Notes under the pieces: generated by a model
Told to the model about the DNA's origin: nothing
Databases searched by the model: none
The model's input: the letters and a program-made list of their open reading frames with translations, nothing else
Translations under genes and position numbers: made by a program
Shown: one piece after another, positions 25,787-36,440 of the stretch
Position numbering within the stretch: the stretch's first letter is position 1
How the letters are laid out: every line of letters begins with the position of its first letter
From: Hybos culiciformis
Taxonomy: Eukaryota > Arthropoda > Insecta > Diptera > Hybotidae
Direction: 5' to 3'
DNA: 64,000 nt
NCBI GenBank assembly: GCA_964007475.1
Contig: OZ023273.1
Location: 114,809,812-114,873,811 of the forward strand

Positions 25787-25823
25787 GGACTGGTGGTTGG
25801 TCAGTGGTATTTGGGGCGTCATA
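25787..25823 (+). repeat. Segment shared with the element at 31.1 kb
   Basis: GACTGGTGGTTGGTCAGTGG followed by a diverged TATTTGGGGCGTC recurs at about 31222-31255 as GACTGGTGGTTGGTCAGTGG then GATTTGCGGCGTC. The following 250 bp holds repeated GATGAGTTAT words, so this may be a third, decayed relative of the palindrome-word elements. Confidence 0.65.
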
Positions 25824-26395
25824 ATTTTGGGGATGAGTTATGTGTTTTAAAAAGGGTTTAAGTCATCCGAAACACTGGCCGATGAGTTATATATTTTTTA
25901 AATTTATCAGCGATGAATGAGTTATGTGCATTGCAAAGGATATAATAATCATCGATAATAATAATCGGCCAATTTTCGGAAGAATTAAAGTGGATATAAC
26001 TTATCCAAAATCGACCGATATTATTGCACATCGCCGTATTTGATGAATATGTAATGAATCAATGGATTATAAAATCAATTAATCAATCAATCAAATCAAA
26101 GTATATTTATAGTTTTTTTTTCAGCCTTGCCATGTTCTTACGAACGTAATTCGTAATTCCAAACTTGAAGTTAGTTCGTTAATAATTTACGAAGAAATAA
26201 TTCATACTAACCTTCCCGCCCCCTCCTGATTTGATTGGAACGATACTATGTACTTAGCACTATTAATAATACGAACTACAGAAATCACTTTAATAAAAAT
26301 TTAATAATAAAAATATTAATTTGTTAATTTTAGATATGATTTAAAATTTTATCCGTACAAATAAATTTCGGATTATTTTAGTTCAATTTCAACAT

Positions 26396-26633
26396 TCACA
26401 TTTTCACACGTTTGAGGTGCCGCCGGCTGTTGCTTTTTAACCATTCTAGTCGAGACTTTGAGTTAATTGATTTCTTCTTGTAGGTGGGGCTCAAATGCTT
26501 TTTAATCTTATTACAATTATAACACCTTTCTGTCTGTTCGGTGACTTCTTCGTTTTCATAAAATACCAAGTCATTAATTAAAAAATCTATACCTTTTTCT
26601 CTAATCCATAAAATATGTTTTTTCAAGTCTTTC
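26396..26633 (-). CDS. Probable terminal coding exon, function unknown
   Basis: An open segment of about 79 codons ends in a stop at 26396-26398 and begins after an acceptor (AATTCCAG) at 26634. The composition is balanced for coding: acidic in the middle, a CxxC pair (C-Y-N-C), and a strongly basic C-terminus. It enters in phase 2, whereas the upstream exon at 27670 leaves in phase 0 at its best donor. An exon between them is therefore missing from my model. One candidate is a GC-richer stretch at about 27242-27303 after an ACTACTCCAG acceptor, but its phases do not fit cleanly. No family recognised. Confidence 0.45.
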
Positions 26634-26810
26634 CTGGAATTTATTTGGTATTATTGGGAGCCATTTTATCTTTTTTTGTTTTATTTCTATGTTTTCAGAT
26701 TATTAATTATTATACTCTGAAAAAAATGTTATACAAAATTATTTAAAATGAAATTCTATGAAATGGCAGTCGAAGAAAATAAAATGATCGGTATAATACC
26801 TGTATCATTC

Positions 26811-26840
26811 GTTATTATTATTATTATTATTATTATTATA
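26811..26840. repeat. (TTA)n microsatellite
   Basis: About ten uninterrupted TTA/ATT units. Confidence 0.95.
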
Positions 26841-27669
26841 TTCTTTAGTAAGCGCTAGTAATATTAAGATCAGTCAACTTAGCACCAAAAATTTTTAATT
26901 AGTATATTCGAAAATAAAGGCTAATTAGGTAAGTGCTATCATTGAATAATTGTTTGAAACTGATAATCTTTTTAGTGTTCTTAATCAATGGTGCTATTTA
27001 GGTGCTGAATTTTATTTTTGACAAAAAGGTATAAAAAATCCAAAAATTAATTTCATTAATATCTGACTTTTGAGTTTGAATATAAAAATTCCGAAAAGAG
27101 AAAAATATATATATCAATTATTAGTGTCGACTTGACAGAGGACCTTTCGCTTAGTCCATCTAAAGATCATTATTATACCGATCATTATTATTTAATTTTA
27201 TTGCCATCGGTTGAAAAAACAATGTTAAACATACTTTTTTTATTTATTTTTTTTTTCATTGTCCACTTGTGCGTATCGGAGTCAGTCCTGCCGCCGCTGG
27301 AGTAGTCAAATTAAATTTAAAATCGTTAGAATTTTTATAATATAACTGATTTAAGAACTATTTAAATATTCCTCACTTTTAATTCAATAGTGACAAGAAT
27401 TAAATCTGAAGAATTTTTTTTTTAGTAAAACATCCAATTTTTGTTAGGTATTAAATTTATTTGGGATTTGATCATTTTTGTGATTATTTCAAATAATTAT
27501 ATTATCTGAATATAATTATTGTATAATAAAAGAAAAATCTATTTCAAATCACTAAACTCCGATCACTATTTATTAAAAGGTGAACTAAGTGTTTGAAGTT
27601 GCATATATATCAATGATACGAGCAATCCAAACATAACCTAAGATAGTTAAAATATCCTAAGATAGTTAC

Positions 27670-29185
27670 CTCTTCACATTGGTCAGGTAATTCTTTAGAT
27701 ATAAATTTGCTAAAAGCAACATCTTCTGGTTCTACATTAATACTCAAATTTGGTATGGGTGAGACCGGTATATTTTTTTTTTTCAAACACATTAGTCTTT
27801 CCATTAATCGTTGTCTATCAATAGGCTCTGGTTGACATTCTTCGGGATTTTCATTATATTTATCTTTATAATAAGCTATCATTTCTTCGCAATTTCGTTT
27901 CAATGGTATTCGAGTTGCTTCTGGAGTTTGAGCCGCAGGTGCTTCACAAAAATGTAAATTAATAATTGTGAATTTAATTTAAAATTTAATTCGTTTCAAA
28001 TTTTTCTTTAACAATGATACAAATTAAAGCGTTTCGCGCTTTTCTTCATACCTGTACTGTACGTGTATAAGCTGTAAAATTTCAAGTAATTCCAAATTCT
28101 GCATGCAATGTAATTGTATTTGAAAAGTACTGAATACTTTTTCAAAAAATAATTGGATTTGAAAAGTATTGAACACTTTTTTCGAAAAGTAATTGGATTT
28201 GGTAAGTACTGAGCACAAAGTAATTGTATTTGAAAAGGACTGAATCCTTTTTTTTTGAAAAGTAATTGTATTTGATTAAGTACTGAGTACAAAAAGTAAT
28301 TTTATTTGAAAAGCACTGAAATTTTTGTAATTATATAAAATGTATTCAGTATTTTCCATATGTTGTAGAAACTAATTCATGTGAATGGTATAGGGTGCCT
28401 CAATGGGGAAATTTAGGCCCATCGGGTAGGGCAGTACAACGGGCCAATTGGCCTAGGTGCAAGGAAATCGTAGAATTTCCGACCCGCTACAACCTAACCT
28501 AACCTAACCTAACTAATTCATTATTTTTGAATTTTAAAATTTTTTATATGTGAGGAAAAACCTATTTTGTATTAAAAATAATTAAAATAAAATTAATTGA
28601 AATTTCTATAATCATTCATCAGTAGTAAAAATTATTGTTTTACAAGCTTGCAATAAATTAATCCAAAAAACGCTCTTGCTATAATAAAAAAGCTTGGCGC
28701 GATAATGTTAGAAAAAACGTAAATTAATCAAGTTTATAGATTATCCGAGTTTGATAAATTTGATAATTTACTTTCGTTTCATTATTTGCATTATTTTTGT
28801 CCCGTAAATTTACTTTTTAGATAGCACATTATTATTTTTATATTTTTTGTATTAGTTTGAATAAAAAACCTGACGCTAGTCCAATTCCTTCTTAACATTT
28901 TTTTAGTTCCTCTGATCGTCTGCCCAATACATTAATTTTCATCGGAATCTATTAAACCATTTTAAAAAATGTAAAGTATATAAATTTTACCCTTGGCTGG
29001 TTTGAGAGCCTGGAACTTCCAAATACGACATCGTAAAACGTCATGTTTTAGTTGACGTGTATAAGATAACGAGATTGCGCAAATTTTGGCACTCAAAGAA
29101 TTGAAATCGATTGGGTTGTTTATTAGTTGTAAGCATTTAATTGGCCAACATAAAGTCCGTTTATTCAATTTTGATGGAAAGAGGA
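27670..29185 (-). CDS. Two spliced exons of a host gene (partial), function unknown
   Basis: The first exon, 28991-29185 (65 codons), follows the acceptor GTTTTTTAG and ends AAGG|GTAAAA in phase 1. The second, 27670-27941 (91 codons), follows TTTGTGAAG and ends GAAGAG|GTAACT, a near-consensus donor. The phases join exactly and create an Ala codon at the junction. Both segments are more GC-rich than their surroundings and read as ordinary protein. The second has an acidic/Pro start and a Gln/Glu/Arg-rich helix with several Cys. No ATG was placed. The 5' end could lie in 29.2-31.1 kb, or this could continue the 31728-35746 gene, whose last exon has two internal phase-1 donor candidates. The intron between the two exons contains a tandem array and a dispersed repeat. 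Family not recognised. Confidence 0.6.
28111..28330. repeat. Diverged tandem array in an intron
   Basis: Six copies, of 31-42 bp each, share the word TAATTGTATTTGAAAAGTAC followed by TGAATAC or a variant. Variable T/A runs between copies make the unit length irregular. The ORFs reported here (28008-28292, minus) are by-products of the repeat. Confidence 0.8.
28413..28514 (-). repeat. Dispersed repeat family B, copy 1
   Basis: On the minus strand: tandem TTAGG words (TTAGGTTAGGTTAGGTTAGG), then TTGTAGCGGG, CCTAGGCCA and a GC-rich core GTTGTACTGCCCTACCCGAT. The same series occurs on the plus strand at 49584-49660. It resembles insect dispersed repeats fused to telomere-like words rather than a true telomere. 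Confidence 0.75.
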
Positions 29186-29809
29186 CTAAAAAACTTTGTT
29201 ATCATCATATACATAAGTATACATACTATACACTTTAATAGGTTGGTAAGATAAATGAAATGTTCGTAAGAATTTTTAATTTTTGTATGGAAAAATTTCA
29301 TATTTTTAAATACTTATTACATTTTTTCTCCAGTATTCGGTATCAGAGAAATGCATGAGTACACTTGTATTACAAATCACCGTGAATACACTTGATTTAT
29401 TCAATATATGAATAGTTCAACTCAAAATAGAAACAAGTGTGAATATATGATTCATAATATTTTTTCAATACATTAGAATTGTATTGAGTTTTTTGTACCA
29501 AGTCAAATTTCTATTCGCAAGTATAGTGAATAGTGAAATATGTATTGCGTATATTGAATGCATTGGGTAATCTTCTAAGGAAATTTAATTTCCTAAAAAA
29601 AAATTAAATATTTCGTAAAAATTTCCTAAAAATTTCCTAAACAAATTGTTAAAAATGTACCTATACTTAATTAGATGATATTTTTTTCATTCATACGTAT
29701 TGTTTTTGTATTAGGCACTTGCTGCATTCATAACAAAAACAAATCAACATCAAGTGGTATTGAGTAGATATTGTTGTTTTGCAAGTCAATGTAATATAAG
29801 TGTTTCTTA

Positions 29810-30569
29810 TGCTAGAGATAGAGTCGACGTAATTCACGCGCGTGTACGCACGTAAAAAATCAAATTGTATGAAAATGTATGAGACCGGCTATACGCAACG
29901 ACGTAAAACGTAGCTTACGCGCGTAAAAGTTGAAATATTTTAACTTTCCCAGTATTTTACGCCGTACATTGTGGAAATCATTTGTTTATAATTGTGTTGT
30001 TTATTTTGTTGTAATTAGAAAAAAAAATTGTGTTGTTTATTTTGTTGTATTTAGAAAAAAAAATTTTACAAACAAATAATTATTTAATAAAATAAAAAGT
30101 TCATAAATATAATTATATTCAAAAATAAAAATTAAATAATTATTTATTGCAAATTTATTAAAATTTTTTATGTTTTATTAAGTTATAAATAAATTAAAAA
30201 GCATTATAAAAATATTACAAACAGAATTTCGGGAATTAGGAATTTAATTTAATTTTTTTAAATTTTTATAAAAATTTGCTTTTTTATTAAAAATTATAAA
30301 ATTGTAATTATTGTTGTATTTTATTTAATTTATAACTTTATTTTTATTAATTCTTTAACAAGAAGATCAAATTAAAATTAATCAAAAGAAATTAAAATTG
30401 AATTAGATTTTTTTTTGAATTTATTTTTCTTTTATTTTATTGTTGACATTTTTCTCTTTTGTTTTTCGCATGTGAACGGCGTTGAGCATAACAGGTAAAA
30501 AAAACAGGTTTTTTTTATTTTTTTTACGCGCGCATACGCGCGTGAATTACGTCGACTGTATCTCTAGCA
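29810..30569. mobile_element. Non-autonomous TIR element, PIF/Harbinger-like
   Basis: Terminal inverted repeats of about 50 bp begin TGCTAGAGATA and contain GTCGACGTAATTCACGCGCG, with only a few mismatches between the arms (29810-29860 and 30520-30569). Both sides carry the 3-bp direct repeat TTA (29807-29809, 30570-30572), which fits the TWA target preference of PIF/Harbinger. The 760-bp body is AT-rich and noncoding. Confidence 0.75.
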
Positions 30570-30614
30570 TTATGTGCAAGTAGAATATGAATAGCTCATT
30601 TTTTTTTTCTGTAA

Positions 30615-30682
30615 TTGGTATTATTCTGTATTGAAATATTGCGAGTGATTTGTTTTTGTTTATGAATAGTATTACGCAGTTC
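30615..30682 (+). repeat. Family A fragment (copy 4)
   Basis: A short piece equivalent to the middle of family A, with TATTGAAATATTG followed by GAGTGAT...GTATTACGCAGTTC. Neither the hairpin nor the 3' part is present. Confidence 0.55.
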
Positions 30683-31120
30683 TCTGTTCGGTATATCCAG
30701 TATTCCGGTATTCGTTATATTACAATTACTTTGTATTCATTACTAGTATTCAGTAGGAAAGTATTTGAATATTTACAGTACAATGTACAATTATTTTATG
30801 CATATGATGGCCAATAGTAAGACAAAGTACAATTATAAGTACAGTTTTTATTCTCTAATTATATATGTTTTTTGATGCTAAAAAGGGTTGATGTTTAAAA
30901 ATAAACTTATATGAGAATTTTTCCTTGCGACCCGAACAGTTTTTTTGACTAATTTATTTCCACTACGGCTTATGAGTGCAAAGAACGGCGCGAAAATCGT
31001 ACTATTTTATACTGTTTCTTTCATGACGGAGTTTCAGACATTTTTGTTCTGTTTTGCAATTTTTCGAAAACAGATAAGCGAACATTAAACATGATTATTT
31101 AATTTTTTGTGATAAAAATG

Positions 31121-31640
31121 GGCGCCGTGACATTTGTCCGCGGGACATTTGTCCGCGATGAAATTTGTATGAAAAACTTCGCGGACAAATGTCATTTTGC
31201 AAAAATGACATTTGCAAAAATGACTGGTGGTTGGTCAGTGGGATTTGCGGCGTCCCCCCTCTCTCCCCCCTCTCTCGTTGTGCGAATTCTGATTGGTTCA
31301 CGTCATCTGCACTTTAGCCTCAAATTTTTAGCGGACAAATGTCATTTTGCAAAATGTCATTTGTCCGCGATTGATTTTTAAAATTTTTAGCGGACAAATG
31401 TCATTTTGCGAAATGTCATTTGTCCGCAATTGATTTTTCAGATATTTAGCGGACAAATGTAATTTTGCAAAATGTCATTTGTCAGCGAATAATTTTTATC
31501 GCGGACAAATGACATTTTGTAAAATGTCATTTGTCCGCGGCGGACAAAAGACATTTCAAATCGCGGACAAATGTCATTTTTATGTCCGCGATACAAAACA
31601 AATCGCGGTCAAATGTCCCGCGGACAAATGTCCAACCCCC
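31121..31640. mobile_element. Palindrome-word element, subfamily 1
   Basis: A 520-bp element flanked by a perfect 8-bp direct repeat TAAAAATG (31113-31120 and 31641-31648). Each end carries two adjacent copies of a 15-bp word (TGACATTTGTCCGCG, GGACATTTGTCCGCG), inverted at the other end. The body contains at least four palindromes of the type GCGGACAAATGTCATTTTGC plus its complement, and a C-rich central segment. No coding capacity. The 8-bp duplication suggests hAT- or P-like mobilisation (inference). Its termini align with those of the element at 39276-39905. Confidence 0.85.
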
Positions 31641-31727
31641 TAAAAATGCACATAGGTCCTTATTAGAATAGAGGTACAGAAATAGAAAAAGTTCAAAACT
31701 TAATTTAGTAATTAGTTTGTATCATTA

Positions 31728-34700
31728 CTAAAGCAAAGTAGAATAATATATTTTTTCTTTACAACATTGTGCACCTAAATCTTCAGCTTGTGCCTGTCGG
31801 GGACTTTTACTCCTACTTCTAGACGAACTGCTTCCTGCATTCGCTTCGCATTCTTTCGCTTCCCGTTCTTTCGCTTCGCGTTCTTTTGCTTCACGTTCTC
31901 TCGCTAATATTTCCCCCGGACTTAAATTCCATTCGCTTTCTGGTATACCTTCATAAACAAAACTCATAAGTTCCTCGATGTCTCCACCAAATTCATCAAA
32001 AGTTGGAGGTGTATCCGGTCTAATACTACGTGGATTCACTACTACATCTTCTTCTATTTCTACATCTCCCTGCACTAAAGTATTTCCTCTTTCACGAGGC
32101 GGAGTAAAGTGCTGCATTAAATCGGATGTTTCTTGAACTGGACTTTTTCTTCCGCCTCTAGACGAGACTCTAACCGAGCCTCTAGCCGAGCCTCTAGCCG
32201 AGCCTCTAGCCGAGTCTCTACCCGAGCCTCTACTCAAGCCTGTGGAAACATGTGGTGCATCTGGTGTATGAGAAAGAAAACCTTCGGGATCCAGAAAACA
32301 TGAATATTTGCTTGTAGGTGTACCACTTTTACGACCACTCTGATTCACATGTGGTGCATCTGGTGTATGAGAAAGAAAATCTTCGGGATCCAGAAAACAT
32401 GAATGTTTGCTTGTAGGTGTACCACTTTTACGACCACTCTGATTCACATGTGGTGCATCTGGTGTATGAGAAAGAAAATCTTCGGGATCCAGAAAACATG
32501 AATGTTTGCTTGTAGGTGTACCACTTTTACGACCACTCTGATTCACATGTGGTGCATCTGGTGTATGAGAAAGAAAATCTTCGGGATCCAGAAAACATGA
32601 ATATTGGCTTGTAGGTGTACCACTTTTACGACCACTCTGATTCACATATGGTGCATCTGGTGTGTGAGAAAGAAAATCTTCGGGGTCTCCCATCTCATCC
32701 AGATTTAGAAAACATGAATATTTGCTTGTAGGTGTAATACTTTTACTCTTGCGTCCAGCCGAGCCACTGGGAACATTTTCTTCCTCACATTCTGCGTCAA
32801 AATCAATTTTCTTTTTTGCTGCATATTTTGAACTTTCATAAGGACAAGCTTCGGGTTCTTCCATTTCATCCAGATTTTCTCCTCCAAAACTTGAATGTTT
32901 GGCTTTAGGTGTACCACTTTTACGACCATCTTTACTCTTGCGTCCAGCCGAACCACTGCAAACACTTTTTCTCTCTGCTCCTATCTCAACCTGATTTTCT
33001 CGTCCAAGACTTGAATGTCTGCTTTTAGGTGTACCACTTTTACGACCACTCTGATCTAGTTGATCTAGATTAAAATCTATGTTGAATTCTACGTCATCTA
33101 GTTGTTCTTGATTACAATCTATGCCTAATTCAGCGAATTCTTTACTCTTGCGTCTAGGCGTACCACCTTTTCTCTCGGCTCCTATCTCAGCCTGATTTTC
33201 TCGTCCAAGACTTGAATGTCTGTTTTTAGGTGAACCACTTCTACGACCACTCTGATGCACTCCTTCAACTTCAACTTTTTTTCGTTCACAACTTCCCATA
33301 AATGCAGGCGAGCCATGTCTCTTTTCCGTTGGAGTAATTACATAACTGTGTTCTAATTTCCGTGAGTCCTCGGTATCATTTAAATCAATTCGCCTGTCCA
33401 AACGATTTAAAATCGGATGTATATCGAAATCTGTAATTTTAGCATTTTTGTTTTCTGCTTGTATTTCTTGTTCCCTTTTTTCTCTTACTCCTGAGCGGAC
33501 ATAAGGCTGTACAGCTGGAGTAGACGTCAATGGACCTTTTTCCTGCACTTTTCCTGGACTTTTTCTCTTAGGTTGAGATGCATGACATTCACATCGGCAT
33601 CCTACTACTGGATCTGTTTGACATGTACATTTGCAGTTACCGTGACCTGTAGTACAAAAATTCAGGAAAAATTTCTTTACAATTATTTTCTAATGTAGGT
33701 ACTTAATTAACATAACGAAAAAAAAACTTTATTCCTATAAAAAAATTGGTATTAAAAACAAAATTATTGTTGTTTTAAATATTTGTGTATAATTATACTT
33801 ATGTTATGTATAATGCCCGTAGTATTAACGAAAAAATCACATAATTTCGATTAACTAAGATTTTTCCCAATTAATTAACATTTAGTCCTTGATTCAGTTT
33901 TATATATATATATTTTAAGTTTACGTATGAAAATATAGGTACACAAAATTATAGGTATACAAAATTATTTTGAAAACATCAAAACTTCAAAAAAAAAAAA
34001 ATAATACAAAAAAATAATCGTGATTAAAAATTGTAATTGCACGATTTGTCTAAGTAAAAGATAATTTAAATGGATAAAAAAAAGAATCTTTTGTATCATA
34101 ACAATTTTTTTTAAGAATATCTTCTACATAGATAAATAAAAAATTTTGAATACCTTCTTTTTTATATCTTTGTTCTATCTTTTTCCGAATATCTGGAGGC
34201 ATTTTTGCAAGTAGTTCTTCCCTTTTTCTTTTCGCCTTCATTACGGACTGCTCGTATTCTTTTCTTTCCAAATCATTAATATATGGTAAATCTTTTGTTT
34301 CGGTTCTTTTTATTTTGTGTTCAACGATTACTCTAAAATTAATTTATAATAATTATAATTATTAAACGAAGACTTTAAGATCATTTAATTTTTTATAATA
34401 GTATAATATAATAGTATACATATATAAAGCTTACTTTTCGTTATTTTTCTTCAGCATTATTTTCTCAATTTGTGAATTTAGGTTAACAGTGTTTCGGTCC
34501 CCGCTGGAATAATCAAAAAAAAATTTAGTGTTAAAATTTTTTTATAACTTAAATATAAACTAAACTAAGTTCATAGGTATTTTGTTTTTTGTTTTTTTTT
34601 GTGTAATTTACCAGATATGTGCATCTTCGAGATCTTCACGTTGTAAAATTCCTGCGGCAACACCTTGTTGTAACTGTTTTACAGGAATCACATCTGGAAC

Positions 34701-35746
34701 ATCTGGATTTTCGAATACAAATTTTTCCTTAAACTGACCCGTCCTAATATTCAATAATAAAATCATTAATTAAAATCATTAAAAACTTAAAAAAAAAAAA
34801 AAAAACAATACACATTGTATATAATTGTTATCTATATTTAACAAGTATACAACAATGTGAAGTATTGTGAATATTTTAAGATTTGGGCTGGAAATATGAT
34901 AGTAATGTTTTACTGGCAACAAAAGGGGTCAATATTAATTCGTAATTTTGTACAGAAAAAGATTGTTCAATGCATAACGAGCCTTGTCTACTGAAGAATT
35001 CGCTTAAATTCCGATGTTGGAACTAATTTATATATATTTTTTATCTATTTTTAAATGCCCTTTAATTTATAAGTTAACTAACTAAATGTATATTTACGAT
35101 TCTAAAATTGATTTATCCAAAAACTGGGCATGATCTTTTGGACTAGCAACATCGCTTTTTCTTTTTTTTGGCTTTTCAAAATCTTGTGGACGCATTACTG
35201 TAATGTCTAAAAGCCCCTTGGGAATAACTTCTTTATCCAAATTAGCCCATTTCCTTATTTTTTCTGGCGAATAAGCGTAATAGAAATGAGTTCCAAATTT
35301 TGGAATTGGTTGATAAGCCAAATATTCGCGTAAATCACCAGATAACTCGATTTGAATTTGAGGCTTTCCAACCTTCTCAAAATCTTTTTCTATAATAAGT
35401 CTAGCAATATCATGGGGTTGACATTTCCAATCGAAATCCGTTAATTTCTTATCAGCTGCTGGTGCTTCTTCGAATGGTCCAACAAGATTCTTTCTCATTA
35501 AACTCATAATTAATAATTGAATAACATGAGTCTTTATTTTATCGTCGGATGATTCAATTACTTTCACCCATTTTGCAGATATTACCCGATCTAAAATTAC
35601 ATAACATTTAACTATTTATTACAGTAAAAAATAGTAAAGTATTCAAAATGTAGACGCATTATATGTGTATAGCAGGATAATCCATGCTAATGTAACATAT
35701 TGTGTACAATTATAATACCTACAAAATCTTTAAAACGAGACGACAT
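31728..35746 (-). CDS. Six-exon gene: Cys-cluster protein with 33-residue repeats
   Basis: Exons (minus): 35719-35746, 35098-35590, 34612-34743, 34435-34503, 34154-34332, 31728-33646. All introns are GT-AG and every phase fits, giving 939 codons plus stop. The N-terminus (residues about 10-60) has a helical pattern ending in L-V-G-P-F that recalls the DUF4485 module of CEP112-type centrosomal proteins; this is weak recall only. Residues 225-300 are Lys/Glu-rich and probably coiled. At 305-322 there is a metal-binding-like cluster CxCxC-x7-CxCxCH. The rest is disordered: S-G-R-K-S-G-T-P motifs, a 33-residue tandem array (about 630-768), R-G-S repeats (770-795) and an E-R-E-A-K repeat (880-905). 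The S/T-P sites suggest kinase control (inference). The start was chosen because the ATG exon splices in frame. No signal peptide or membrane segment. Function unknown. Confidence 0.85.
32245..32660 (-). repeat. Coding 99-bp minisatellite
   Basis: At least four near-identical units at an exact 99-bp period (landmark CTTGTAGGTGTACCACTTTT at 32311, 32410, 32509 and 32608), plus a degenerate fifth unit. Each encodes 33 residues including D-P-E-D-F-L-S-H-T-P-D-A-P-H and S-G-R-K-S-G-T-P. The period keeps the frame, so copy number can change without breaking the gene. Confidence 0.95.
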
Positions 35747-35778
35747 AATAAAGTAGGGACATAAATGTAATTGACCTT

Positions 35779-36075
35779 ATGTCGCGTTGGGAAAAAAAAA
35801 CTGAAAGTGGTAAAGTTTTTTTAGAGCGGTTAACGAGAGCGCGTCATTTAAAATATCACAAAACAAACAAACAAAGTCACAAAAAAGAAGGATATCGAAT
35901 TTGGAATTTAAAAAATAATGTCGGTAATGTAGCGCATCTAGAAGTATTCAAATGGTGTGTTTTAGTGACTGACTCCTGGTTAAAAAATTCTATAAGACTT
36001 AGATCATCCCATCATCAAATCCACCATTCTTTTACCATGCCTATAACATGTGAGGAACCTCTGTGCAAAATTTAA
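35779..36075 (+). CDS. Divergent 98-codon ORF, doubtful
   Basis: The ATG lies 32 bp from the ATG of the minus-strand gene, pointing away from it. The product is basic, with Trp and His and no recognised motif. GC content is above the local background. It could be a first exon sharing a bidirectional promoter, or simply transcribed leader of the neighbouring gene. No donor or downstream exon was secured. Confidence 0.25.
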   Translation: MSRWEKKTESGKVFLERLTRARHLKYHKTNKQSHKKEGYRIWNLKNNVGNVAHLEVFKWCVLVTDSWLKNSIRLRSSHHQIHHSFTMPITCEEPLCKI

Positions 36076-36254
36076 CGAACTTATATAATTATATGTATTT
36101 AAAATGGAAAGATAATGACTTAATGAGCCAAGAACTCAGTGTGAATATCTATACTCTCAAAATCTCAATGACAGTGTTGCGTACAGTATAGACTTTGTTT
36201 TTAGGCTAGAATCAATAGATTATTTGTTTAACAATTGGTAGAATCTCATCATGT

Positions 36255-36440
36255 TAATTAAAAAAAACAGATTTTTAATTTATCTGTGTTTTAATTTCAA
36301 AAGTGAACTAGTTTCGAGCTCTCAGCTCATTGACAGGGCTATTATTTTAGTACCTAATAGCTCTGTCTATGAGATGATAACTCGAAACTAGTTGGGTTTT
36401 TGAAATTAAAACATAAATAACTACTCTGTTTTTTAATTAT
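36255..36440. repeat. Hairpin element of about 185 bp
   Basis: Long imperfect inverted repeat. Outer arms are TAATTAAAAAAAACAG and CTGTTTTTTAATTA. Inner arms carry GTTTTAATTTCAAAA, AACTAGTTTCGAG and GACAGGGCTATTA with their complements, around a short loop at about 36345-36355. A typical MITE-like foldback; no coding. Confidence 0.8.

Noticed and set aside
27242..27303. Internal exon after the ACTACTCCAG acceptor
   Set aside because: Open only in a phase that does not fit the strong donor at 27670, and it runs into a poly-Lys tract.
28008..28292. Two overlapping minus-strand ORFs
   Set aside because: They lie in the diverged tandem array of an intron and repeat the same words; no splice support.
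28490..28514. Telomere at the AACCT repeats
   Set aside because: Only about four units, internal to the scaffold, and attached to a dispersed repeat core that recurs elsewhere.
31095..31381. ORFs on both strands over the 31.1-kb element
   Set aside because: Direct translations of the repeated palindrome word; frame and composition follow the repeat.
32705..32965. 86-codon minus-strand ORF
   Set aside because: Alternative frame within the large last exon of the 939-codon gene, whose frame is supported by splice phases.
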